In this document: positions 22,875 through 32,659 of the stretch, piece after piece | Layout of the letters: the number at the start of each line of letters is the position of its first letter | How positions within the stretch are numbered: the stretch's first letter is position 1 | From: Gerris lacustris | Lineage: Eukaryota; Arthropoda; Insecta; Hemiptera; Gerridae | Length of the DNA: 64,000 bases | Assembly: GCA_951217055.1 (NCBI GenBank) | Contig: OX578281.1 | Span: forward strand, 26,757,101-26,821,100 | Direction: 5' to 3' | Notes under the pieces: generated by a model | What the model was told of the DNA's origin: nothing | What the model saw: only the letters and a program-made list of their open reading frames with translations | Database searches by the model: none | Program-made: the position numbers and the translations under genes

Positions 22875-24334
22875 ATGATAGATTTAACATTTAATGTAGG
22901 TTTTTTAAATCTAAAACCTCGAATTCTACTTTAATAAATTATACTAGTATGTTTGCTTGCGAGCTAACCAAATTTCTAGACAGTCAAGTAGAGCAAACAT
23001 TTTATTTCAAATGAATAAGAAATCTCGCAATCGGTAGTCAAATTATATTTCACTTTATTTTTTACTAACTCAAAACCTAATTGTCGTAGAATTGAAAATT
23101 TTTCAGGAATCCATTTTATAATTATCTAATAAAAGAATCGACCCTGACAAAAAATGACTCACTTTATTTTCTTTTTTGTTCCGATTTCAATCGTTTGATT
23201 CTAAAATATTTTAGAACATTAGGAATATTTTTGTCCTGTTGGGGTGTCCATCCATATTTTTAAGAATGCCATTTTTAAAACAACTTTCCCGATTTTTATG
23301 TAAATCAGATGGTACGCCAAATTGAGCTCAAAGATAGTCCCATATTAAGTCTTTTTGAGAACATTGGTTTCTTCTCGCGTATGCACACAAACATTCTTCA
23401 TTATTTTAATTAATACCAACATTTTTATAAGCGCTCCTCCGATATTGATGTTATTTGGATAGTTTCTCGAAAGTAACTCATTGTCCCATAATAATTTAAA
23501 AACTGCTAAGCACCTTTAATGTGAATAAAAGTAAATATTATGACCCAGCTGGATATCGAATCAATTCCATAATCGACAGATCGTCCAATCATAGGACGCA
23601 TACTAATAATTGAAAAACTTTTTCTGTTAATAGTTATATTTTCAAACTTAATCCTTAGCTGATTAAGCTATTAAATGTATCTACTAAAACTTTCGGTCCT
23701 GCTAGAAATCCCACTACATAAGCCCCTGTGGCCAATATTATCCAAGATATAACTAAGAAATTTTCGATTTAATCCCATAAATTTATTATATTAAAATACA
23801 ATTAATAGTAATAAGAAATAAATAGATAAAATGAAGAATAAACTTTAGAAATTCTTTTGAAAACACTTAATTTTATATTTTTTCTTGATTTAGTCTCTTT
23901 TAATTTTCCAGGTTTTCTTTTCGTGTAATTATTAGAGAATAAGATTAAAAAAAACCACAGATAATTACCGTTAATTTATCAGATCAAGTTAATCTAAAAG
24001 TGGTGGAAGGTAAATAAAGGTAAAAAAAGAGCCCTCGGATAGATTCGGAAAATTCAGGGCATCCTAATTTCTTTGTTTTTTCTTGCCCCCGGGATTTCCT
24101 TCATTACTGCCTCCCTCCGGTTATACTTAGACCCTATCTCTGTCTGTCCCACGGTTAGTTCTCGAGATATATCACTCCCTCCCCTCGTCCCTTGTTTCTC
24201 GGTCTCATTTCTTTAACCTCATCCAATTATCTGGAGATAACGAAATTGGCTCATTTCTCTGTTACCACAGAGAATATCTCAGTCGGAGTTCTTTTCATTT
24301 TATATCTCTTACCTTGAGATATACTTCATATTTT

Positions 24335-24422
<88 letters not shown>

Positions 24423-25035
24423 GTGTGTGTCAGTGTATATTATTTTTATATCCACCCTTAAAACTACATTTATTATTTTCCTCACAAATATATTGCATAC
24501 TCAGCGTACAATTATTAACATATTCTCACACAAATTTCATGTTTCGGCGTAAATATGTACGAATAAATTTTTCTAGCTGAAGCCGACAGCTATTTTAGCA
24601 GTAGAATAGAGAAAGCGTTAATTCTGCTAGACCGACGAGCAACTTAGTCTACATTGTATTAAATTTTATAAATAATTTTGGGCATTTTAAATTCAAACCA
24701 AAGAGTGAATGATAGCAATTTTCGGTATCGACAGAGAGTGAAATAGAATTTGAGCATAACGAAAGTAAGTTATTTATTATGCTAAACCCGCAAACCCTTT
24801 TTTTAATAAAAAGGACTGCTAGTATTTATAGGGATGATAATTTTTAAAAATAAATAAATCTGGATAGTTCAATTCATGATGATATATTTATTTATTAATG
24901 TATTTGTTCTTGTTTGAAATGGTTTTTTTCCGTTATTTACAAAGAATAGTAATTTATGATCTAATAGCAAATAGTTATAATATTGTTTATGATATTTTAG
25001 GCCTAAAGATGCCCAGGTAAGGGCGAAATATAGTC
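22875..25035. other. AT-rich DNA with HTR traces and a TA array
   Basis: A diverged minus-orientation HTR segment lies at about 23.29-23.53 kb ('CGCGTATGCACACAAACATT', 'CTCGAAAGTAACTCATTGTC'). A pyrimidine-rich patch spans about 24.06-24.24 kb. A (TA)n array at 24342-24418 is followed by (TG)n. No gene is visible. Confidence 0.5.
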
Positions 25036-25400
25036 TTAGGCGGCTTTCACACTGCGTGCGAGACCGAGCGAGGCCGATTCCGCTTGAGACGTAAGTGCAT
25101 GTATTAGCATGAAGCTATTCACATTAAACGCCGAGCGAGACCGGGCCAAGTGAGACCGAGCGAGACTGAGCCGACTCTTTTTTTTCGAGCGTTTTTGATA
25201 GCTAAACGTTTTTAGCGACCGGAAACGCTTTTCGGCGGCCGAAAACGCTTAAGACGGGTTTTCCTAGCAAGCGTATCTAATGCGCAGCGTGAACTGAATA
25301 GAGAATTTCACGTCGGTAGGAGCGTATTTCTTACCACGCTGCGCATTTCTATTTTCCTAGCGAACGTATTATTTTTAGTTGTTTTTAACGTTTTGTGAAG

Positions 25401-25800
25401 ATGAGCCGTTTGGGAAGAAATAAAAAAAGAATAGCTTTGTTGCTATTTAAAAAACATTTGGTGGAGGAGGATGAAAAAGAAAGAATACTGCAAAGTTACG
25501 TTAAAGGCCCGGTCACGCAGGAAGCGGACTGTCCGCGGCAGACAAATACTTGGTCCGCGGCGGCATCTGTGGGCTGTTATTTTGCATTATCCTGGTCAAA
25601 CAGAAGGAATTTGTCCGTGGCGGACAGATTATTGTCCGCCACGGACTCTGTGAACTGTAGAATTGCATTAAACTGGTCAAACAGAAGGCGACTGTCCGCG
25701 GTGGACAGTCCGTTTCCTGTGTGACCGAGCCTTAAAAAGCTATTAGCAAAGTGCTTTTAAAACGGCAAGAGGAAGGAGTTTTCAATATATTGATTAATAT
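25401..25800 (+). pseudogene. PIF/Harbinger transposase N-terminus, interrupted and frameshifted
   Basis: An ATG at 25401 opens a frame reading MSRLGRNKKRIALLLFKKHL and then an acidic VEEDEKE stretch, ending at a nested MITE (25506-25731). Past the insertion the frame would resume with KKLLAKCF and then stop. In another frame, 25761-25796 reads KRQEEGVFNILI. An aromatic/basic stretch followed by [EG]xGxFxxL is usual near the N-terminus of PIF/Harbinger nuclease proteins, so this fits a gene broken first by a MITE and then, or earlier, by a frameshift. The DDE nuclease domain is missing. Confidence rests mainly on the terminal repeats of the surrounding element. Confidence 0.6.
25506..25731. 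mobile_element. Nested 226-bp palindromic MITE
   Basis: Terminal inverted repeats run GGCCCGGTCACGCAGGAAGC on the left and GGCTCGGTCACACAGGAAAC on the right (reverse complement). Each is followed by CGGACTGTCC. TTAAA flanks both sides (25501-25505 and 25732-25736). The middle carries a direct repeat of about 60 bp (TGGTCAAACAGAAGG in each unit) and inverted GTCCGCGG / CCGCGGAC motifs. It is much more GC-rich than the window. The single 109-codon frame across this region mixes host-element coding with MITE sequence and is not a gene. Confidence 0.85.
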
Positions 25801-25915
25801 TAATATTATATAGGTTATACATCTATATATTATATAGGTTATACATCTATATATTATATATCTATACATCTATATATTATATATCTATACATCTATATAC
25901 ATAGGTTTACAATAC
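25796..25915. repeat. Short tandem array inside the Harbinger-like element
   Basis: About five imperfect units of about 20-27 bp are built on TATACATCTATATATTATAT, with or without AGGT. Expansion of this array separates the coding remnant from the right half of the element. Confidence 0.8.
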
Positions 25916-26359
25916 AAATTAATATCTTACAATATTAATACAATATTAATATCTTTTGACATTATAAAAACAACACAGAGTATATTAAACACGCGGCGTA
26001 CGACGCAACTGACTCCTCTCAATGCAGTCGGTCTTATCACGCCCGACGTACAACGCTGGCGTGGAAAGTATTGCGCTCTGTAGGAAAACACTAGCACTAA
26101 ATTCTTAACAAGGAGTGCTGGCGTGTTGCGCTGGGCGTATTACGTTGTACGCGGCGCACCAATCACGCTTGCTAGGAAAACCCGCCTTTCCTAACAAAAA
26201 CGCTCGAAAAAAAAAAAACGCCCGAGTCGGCTCGGTCTCACTCGGTCTTGCTCGGCCTGGTCTCGCTCAGGGTTTATAGTGAATAGACCCATACTAACAC
26301 GATATGTATTTGTTTCTCAAGCGGAATCGGCCTCGCACGCAGTGTGAAAGCCACCTTAA

Positions 26360-26414
26360 AAATTAATTAAAAAGATTATTTTTTAAATTTTCATCCCTAA
26401 AGATTAATTATAAG

Positions 26415-26470
<56 letters not shown>

Positions 26471-26640
26471 TATTTCTTAAAACGTCGGTGAATCTATTTC
26501 TTTTTTTTTTACTTCAGGGTCATCCTCACTATCGTCAAATTCCATAAGAGCAAAAAACACATCTTAACGTAACTGGGCAGCTTTAGCAACTAAGTTTCGG
26601 GTTTGACAACTTGTTTATAAAATGAAAACAACGCATATGT
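26360..26640. repeat. Poly-A and (TA)n tract with flanking unrecognised DNA
   Basis: An A34 run (26415-26448) continues into (TA)n to 26473. The remainder is not recognisable. Confidence 0.8.
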
Positions 26641-26960
26641 TTGAATATGTATGAGCATGTAGTAGGACTTAGTTGTGCAATATGACTGAATGTGTAGTAG
26701 GAATTGGATGTACAACATGTCTGAACTTGTATAGAGGTGTTGTAGGATCCGGTTGCACAACATGACTGAACGTTTGAGAACGTGTTAAAGGGCTTGGTTG
26801 TACAGCATGTCTGAACTTGTATAGAGGTGTTGTAGGACTTGGTTGCACAACATGACTGAACGTTTGTGAACCTGTTATAGGACTTGGTTGTACAGCATGT
26901 CTGAACGTGTATGGATATTTTGTAGGTTTTGGTTGTACAACATGTCAAAATGTGCATGGG
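26640..26960 (-). repeat. 45-bp minisatellite that maintains an open reading frame
   Basis: About seven units of 45 bp alternate in two types (a 90-bp higher-order period). On the minus strand the 147-codon frame from 27026 to 26583 reads through them as 15-residue units such as VQTCCTTKSYNRFTN and VQSCCATKSYNTSIQ. Each has a Cys-Cys pair followed by T/A-[TS] and an aromatic. Because 45 is divisible by three, the frame survives repetition automatically. No signal peptide, upstream promoter or known Cys-repeat family is visible. It is most likely a minisatellite, less likely a repetitive peptide gene. Confidence 0.75.
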
Positions 26961-27029
26961 GGCCCTAAGAAAAACTGAGTAACCGTATGTAAGTACTTTA
27001 TGTGAGTCTGCTATGCAAAAAAACATTAC

Positions 27030-27672
27030 TTCAGTATTGAATTCCTTATAAAGTAATTGTTTACAAGTCAGTGGAGGTTATTTTACAAAATAAAGAAAAT
27101 TTGGAAATATAAAAGGAAAAATATAGACAGAAGAAACCATTGTTTCATTGTAATAGAAATCTGTATAATTCCAGAGCTTAGATGTAGTATATATATTTTT
27201 ATTTTCACCCTTTTTTCTCCAAAAATAAATTAATGATCAAAATATTTATTTTTTTAAACTCGTCATTCATTTCAATACAGATATAGAAATGTAAAAAGTA
27301 CAAGTGAAAATAAAATTAAAGGGTTCAAAAAGGATATTGTTAATGACACTCTTTACATAATTGAATACAAGTGAAGAGAAGGGCGTCACACGCCTCATTC
27401 GGAAGCTGAATAACACCCCGGTGAAGCGCCCTCCAAGTAAGCAATGATTTTGTCAGCCCTCCCCCCCCCCCCCTTGTGTTGGAATTTAATTACGGCAGCC
27501 CCCCTCCTTTATAGAGCCTCTGCGTGGGGTCACGTAGCTCTTGTCTGAAATTCAACGGAGTCACTTCTTTGTAAATTGACACCCTTCTTTTTTTAAGGAT
27601 TTCTCTTTCTCATGGTAAACCATCGTGTATACAAGGATGTCACATACATTTTAAAATAAACACACACACACA

Positions 27673-27745
<73 letters not shown>

Positions 27746-28010
27746 GTTTAGATTCACTCAATTTTGTTGGCTCTATAGTCATAGTCATAATACTCTTGAA
27801 CGTGTTTTTACCATTTAACTATCCATTGGGCTACGGTCCTCCACAAACTCTGACCAAAATTTATAACTAAAATATTTATATTTTTGTTTTAAGGTATTAT
27901 TCTAAAACATGTCTACAACATTTTACTAAATTGTAGTCTTTTAATTTTCTCGTATAAGTAGTAGGTATATAAAGAGAGAAAGTATTATGATAGCACGAAA
28001 ATTAAAATTT
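27030..28010. other. AT-rich DNA with microsatellites
   Basis: It holds a C13 run (27461-27473) and a (CA)n tract leading into (TA)n at about 27660-27745. No gene is visible. Confidence 0.6.
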
Positions 28011-28014
28011 TGAA

Positions 28015-28386
28015 GTATTGATACATTTACCGAAAGTAACGGAAGCTATATGATCGTTCAAAAGAAAGAATTTTGTTTATTTGTACGATTTGAAAAATAT
28101 GCCGGTCAAAAATTTGTTGGTCCCATAAAACTTTGATCCTTCTGCACCCATTTGTTTTTCTTTCGCATGCGCACAAACCTACATTTATTTACTTCTATAT
28201 CTTTAAAAGTAGGTGCTCATCTGATTTTTATGAAATTTGGATGGTTTGTCGAAAGTAACCCGCATATAGTCCACATTAATTTTAACCGTTTGCGCACTTA
28301 AAATCTTGATAAAATGATACTTTAATTCAAAGTATACAAAATAGGACTAGAGGAAACTATGTGCCACACTGATTGGTAGACTATTT
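28015..28386 (-). repeat. HTR repeat, subfamily 1, internally shortened
   Basis: A damaged hairpin is at the left (TTTACCGAAAGTAACGGAAGC, in part 28026-28046). The TTTCGCATGCGCACAAACCT and TTTTTATGAAATTTGGATGG blocks follow. The far end TGTGCCACACTGATTGG closes it. The GTCTGTC segment is deleted. Confidence 0.75.
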
Positions 28387-28389
28387 TCA

Positions 28390-29735
28390 TTTATAATTAT
28401 AATTCTTTTATAAAGCTACGAAGTGCAAATTATTAAGTTGGTATTTATTATTTTAATGCGCACCCAGCCTTTGTGTACGTTTGTCGTACTTTTTTATATA
28501 CCAATTTAAACGGTAATGTATTCATTCCACAATAAATAATATTGTATTTTAATGCCCAATACCTTGACCTATACATAGGGCTCTACTTGCTACACTGATG
28601 GGGAGGGGTTTATAGCTGAGCAGCAACCGCCTTCCGGGGATTGGCAAAAAAAGCGAGTAGGGGCCAGAATATTATAAAACATAAATAGATTAGGAAACAT
28701 AATCCTGCCTTAAGGAACACTTTCAATCTTTATAGACAACCAATATTTAACAATATCTCACAGTAATGGAATATTTACATACATGTAATATATATATATA
28801 TATTACTTGCTCCTATTTGAATTTTATTTCCAAAGGTAAGGATAAAATATCGGTTCTGGAACTGAGGTAGAAATTTTGTGTGGGAGGGACATTACCTTGT
28901 GGAGGTAAAGGCTGGGGAAAGGGGGAAGGGAAAGCTTATTGAAAACAGATCAGGGGGAAATTCGCCCCTTCCCCTCATCCAGGCTTGGGGGGTTTTCTCT
29001 AAAGGATATAAATGACTTTAGAAATAAAGAGATAAATTGCATTATATTGTATCCTTTTACCTATAGAAAAGAGAAACTTAAAGAATAAAATATATAAATA
29101 CATTTTGAAAACCTTCCTTTATAAATAATATATCAATAATGGATACACATTTATAACAAGAACCCAACCCTTTACTCCGTCGCGTATATAAATATATAAG
29201 GTTAAGGTGTCCCCGAACAAAACCGAACCACCACATCAGAATTAAGTTCCTATGAACTCAACATGGGTTCATAAGAGCTTCTTTTTTCGAAAAATTCGCA
29301 AGTAACATTAAAAAATCATAATTATTTTGTTTATTTCAACCTTCATATTTTTAAATATTACTCTTCTTACCATAAAATAGCTTTAAGCAAATCTTGAAAC
29401 AGCTTGAAGCGAACAGAATGAGACCAATTAGTAACACATAATCCTGATTTGAAATTCTTCAGCAACTAGAGTGTTTATAGAGGTAATCTTAATGGATTTA
29501 CAGGATTGAACTTATGGATGGTGCTGAACATAAGAGAGCACAAAGCTGAGGTTTGTTACATTGACATAGAGTTTGATGCTTTACAATGTTTCTTTCAATG
29601 TGTTTTATAGTAAGAAGTGTAGTTTTTAAGAAGTCAGTAAACGTTAATTTGATTGTTTTTTTTTTCGATTATCTCGATAATTGCAAAAAATCGCTCGTTT
29701 CATAGGAAGGTTTTTGTCCAGCGTCAAATTCTCTA
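28390..29735. other. Unrecognised AT-rich DNA
   Basis: There is a purine-rich patch at about 28.86-28.98 kb and a short (TA)n at 28.79 kb. No gene or repeat relation is visible. Confidence 0.45.
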
Positions 29736-29739
29736 TAAA

Positions 29740-29860
29740 GGCCCCCATACACGGTCAAAATATTTGCGCAAACATGATGTTTGACGTGTATGGCCTAAAT
29801 TTGCCCGACATCAGGTTTGCAAAAACTTCTGCGAAAAATGTTTGATCGTGTATGGGAGCC
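29740..29860. mobile_element. 121-bp MITE
   Basis: Inverted ends are left GGCCCCCATACACGGTCAAA and right (reverse complement) GGCTCCCATACACGATCAAA, with inner inverted AAACATNNTGTTTGACGTGTATGGCC. The GGC...GCC termini with AAA on the left and TTA on the right resemble the nested MITE at 25.5 kb. No coding capacity. Confidence 0.75.
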
Positions 29861-29864
29861 TTAG

Positions 29865-30360
29865 GATCCTGAAGTGGTGAGGTTTTAGTTCATTCATTAT
29901 ATTTATGAGGCTCTGTTCTGTTTAAATAAAAAACACTGCAGAACTGGCTCATGTTATATGAAAATGATATTTTTTCATCACAGGACAGCCTTGTCATAAA
30001 AGGTGACAAAATATTAGATATTATTATTATATTTCCCTGCAGAAGTATTTCAATGGTAAAAACAACATTATTTACTTTAATATAGAGAACAAAATAAAAA
30101 TAAAGTAAAAAATAGATGGCTCGAGGGAAACCTAGTGGAGTTTTCATCAATTTTACTTTATAAAGAAGCTGAGATTTACAAATATGTTTGTAGCAATCTC
30201 AAATTTTCATTTAACCTACGTGAGATTTAAGTTAATGTAACTCGGATATAACCTGTCAGAATATTACTAAAACTTCTGGGTAGAGTGAATTCAATTATAC
30301 CATATTTATATAATATATTTTATAACAACTGTCTATCTATAATACGTATCTATATAAAAA
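29865..30360. other. Unrecognised AT-rich DNA
   Basis: An 86-codon frame on the minus strand (30150 to 29890) is hydrophobic and has no recognisable domain. Nothing else was seen. Confidence 0.4.
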
Positions 30361-30364
30361 CCTA

Positions 30365-30670
30365 ATACAACTCACTCACTCATCCATCACAGTATCTTTT
30401 GAAAGGGAATAGGTAGAGAGCTGAAATTTTTCATGGAGGTTTCTCTTATTCCCTAGGTGCTTGCTAAAAAATATTTTTTATGATCCAACATCATGATTCA
30501 AGATGGTAGCCATTTATATCCATCACCGTAGCTCTATCTCTTGAACAAAAATAGCTGGAGAACTAAAATTTTGCATGAAGGTTCTTCTGATTCCCTGGTG
30601 GATTCCAAAGAAATCGTTTTACGATCCACCATTTTGATTCAAGCAGGCGGCCATTCATATTCAAAGTTTA
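30365..30670 (+). repeat. CAAGATGG(C)GGCC-bearing repeat (family E), two tandem units
   Basis: Two units of about 140 bp share CTCTTGAA/CTTTTGAA, TAGSTRGAGARCTRAAATTT, GCATGAAGGTT/TCATGGAGGTT and CTTMTTCCCT. Each ends in the CAAGATGGTAGCCAT (30499-30513) or CAAGCAGGCGGCCAT (30640-30654) core. They match the two units near 0.65-0.80 kb. Confidence 0.75.
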
Positions 30671-30674
30671 ATAC

Positions 30675-31040
30675 GACAATATCTACAGTGGTAAGTTCAA
30701 CCTGGTGATCTCTAAAATTACCAGCTACCAGCTACTATGAAAATAGCCTGCTCCAATAACAATAATCAGTACAAAAAAGTACCAGCTTTTATACAATTAC
30801 CTGGCATATTATGTACCTGACAGCTAAACGGCCTATGGTCGCAGGCTGGCCATAGGCCAGTCGTGACTTGCTAGAATTTTATATTAACCATTTTCTACGA
30901 TACTATATTTCTACCGAGTAATAATCATACCAATATTATGCCGTAATGATAAGATAATAGTACACATATAATAAAAAATGACGTAATATTTTATATGATG
31001 TTAACACAAATGGGTGAATTGAACATGTTCAATTCTGATC
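30675..31040. other. AT-rich DNA with a small hairpin
   Basis: GGCCTATGG pairs with CCATAGGCC at 30830-30858 around an 11-base loop. Tandem ACCAGCTACCAGCTA occurs near 30720. Nothing else is recognisable. Confidence 0.5.
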
Positions 31041-31044
31041 ACCG

Positions 31045-31173
31045 CTTCTTTTTACTCGCTGCGAGTGACGACTAGCAGCGAGTAAAAGTTCAATGTGTAA
31101 ATTGTCTCTCAAAGCCATTTTGTTCGCTGCTACTTTAATGACAGCGAATAATCGCTTCGTGTGACCGAGGCTT
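31045..31173. mobile_element. MITE fragment related to the nested element at 25.5 kb
   Basis: The right end is GTGTGACCGAGGCTTTA, the same terminus as GTGTGACCGAGCCTTAA at 25721-25735. Internally ACTCGCTGCGAGT and TCGCTG/CAGCGA repeat in inverse orientation. The left terminus was not found. Confidence 0.55.
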
Positions 31174-31375
31174 TAAAAATAAAGCATGATCGTGCGGTGC
31201 GGCTACTACAATTTACCAAACTTAATTTAGTGTTACAGATTGATAGACATTCTTCGTGTGGGATGGAAAGTGTTCATTTGATGTTTTCGTCGTATCATTT
31301 GAAGTAGTTGATCAAAACTAACACTCATGTTAACTAACCCTCAACTAAAAATGTTGTAGGGTATGCTCTTAAATA

Positions 31376-32650
31376 GAGATGATTTTGTGAAATAAACAGG
31401 TCAAGTGTGTGCTAGTCAGCACACAGCGAGGGTCCACTGTAGGCAACCCTGTATAGTTTAAGTAGTACCCTATTGATGGTGTTTTTAGGTTTCTGTACAA
31501 AGTAAAAAAAGAAACCTTATATAACGGCTCTGTCTGTCTGTCTGTCTGTCCGTTGGTGTCTGTCCGTTGCTTGTTTCTACTATAGCTAGGAACATGAAAT
31601 TCGGCACACAGGTGCCTCTCGGCATTTTAGACAGCTGGACACATTTTGGATTTTTCACACTTAATATTTTCAAGATGGCGGTCAATATGGCGGGCAACTT
31701 AAAAAAAAGTTTTTAGTCACCATGACATGTTATATATCAATTCAAAGGTCTTGAAATGAAGAAAAAGAATATGCAACTATTAACATTTTCTCACGTAATA
31801 TTTTCAAGATGGCGGCCAATATGGCGGGCGACTAAAAAAAGTTTTTACTAACTATGACATGTTATATATCAATTTAAAGGTCTTGAAATGTAGAAAAAGA
31901 ATATGCAATTATTAAAATTTTCAAGATGGCGGCCAATATGGCTGGTGACAAAACATTGTTTTAGTTATACCATAACATGTTATACATCAATTTAAAGGTC
32001 TAGAAGAGTAGAAAAAGAATATTACTATTAAAATTAGTGTAATTATATTACACATAATAATTTTAACTTTAATGTACTGAAACCGGCGATTATCGCCCCA
32101 CGTACTTACGTGAAGCGCGCCTTACTTGTTTAAAATGCTAAAAAGCTTACTTTGAACTATCCTATGGGTCTGATATTCTCAAAACACATATACAAACTTC
32201 TGATAAAGTATTTTTTTCCAAAAAGTGGTATCTTTACTTTTGGTCAAAGGATATTCAGGAATTTTTTTTCAGATTTTTTGTACTTCACATAAGCAAGATA
32301 GAAGGGGGGGGGGGCACGTTTCACATTCACTTCAAACTTGCCTACGCTCGCCCTATCAAAGTTATAACCAAAGAATTATATATATTTTTGTAATCAGCTC
32401 GACGTACCCTTTCATAATATGATATCCCTCACGGCCCTTAAGTTTTTTTACCCTAATTTTTTTGAAAAATATTTTTTTTAAGTCGCTATATTTTTAAAAT
32501 ATGTGGGTAGGTTCAAGACACATACATGCCAAATTTCAAAGTGATCGGACGAAAGGTGTAGCCGTGAGAGCAGGCGACCGGACGGACGGACACGCAGGAA
32601 AATATAAGGTTTTGCCTTGGTTTTGCCTGCGGACCCTAATAGAGATGATT
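31376..32650. repeat. Composite repeat region bounded by a 16-17 bp direct repeat
   Basis: TAGAGATGATTTTGTG occurs at about 31376-31392 and again at about 32640-32655. Between them are 'GGTCAAGTGTGTGCTAGTCA', a (GTCT)n tract (31530-31550), three CAAGATGGCGG units and, near the right end, CCAAATTTCAAAGTGATCGG with GACCGGACGGACGGACACGC. These texts are typical of arthropod transposon families of uncertain class. The direct repeat could be a target duplication, or coincidence with a repeat terminus. No transposon protein is visible. Confidence 0.45.
31669..32035 (+). repeat. Three tandem units of about 115-135 bp with CAAGATGGCGG cores
   Basis: Units begin at 31671, 31805 and 31922 with CAAGATGGCGGTCAATATGG or CAAGATGGCGGCCAATATGG. 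They continue with AAAGTTTTTA, GACATGTTATATATCAATT and AAAGGTCTTGAAATG, then GAAAAAGAATATGCAA. The core matches the YY1/Pho consensus. Body sequence differs from the units at 0.65 and 30.4 kb. Confidence 0.85.
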
Positions 32651-32659
32651 TTGTGTTTT

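Larger units (their letters stand above)
25039..26355 (+). mobile_element. PIF/Harbinger-like DNA transposon, 1,317 bp, internally degraded
   Basis: The left end GGCGGCTTTCACACTGCGTG and right end (reverse complement GGTGGCTTTCACACTGCGTG) are inverted repeats. Similarity continues discontinuously for roughly 200 bp through GCCGATTCCGCTTGAGA, GAGACCGAGC and TTTTCCTAGCAAGCGT. The element is flanked by TTA at 25036-25038 and 26356-26358, the 3-bp TWA duplication typical of PIF/Harbinger. Inside are a broken transposase start, a nested MITE and a short tandem array. The catalytic domain is gone. Confidence 0.85.
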
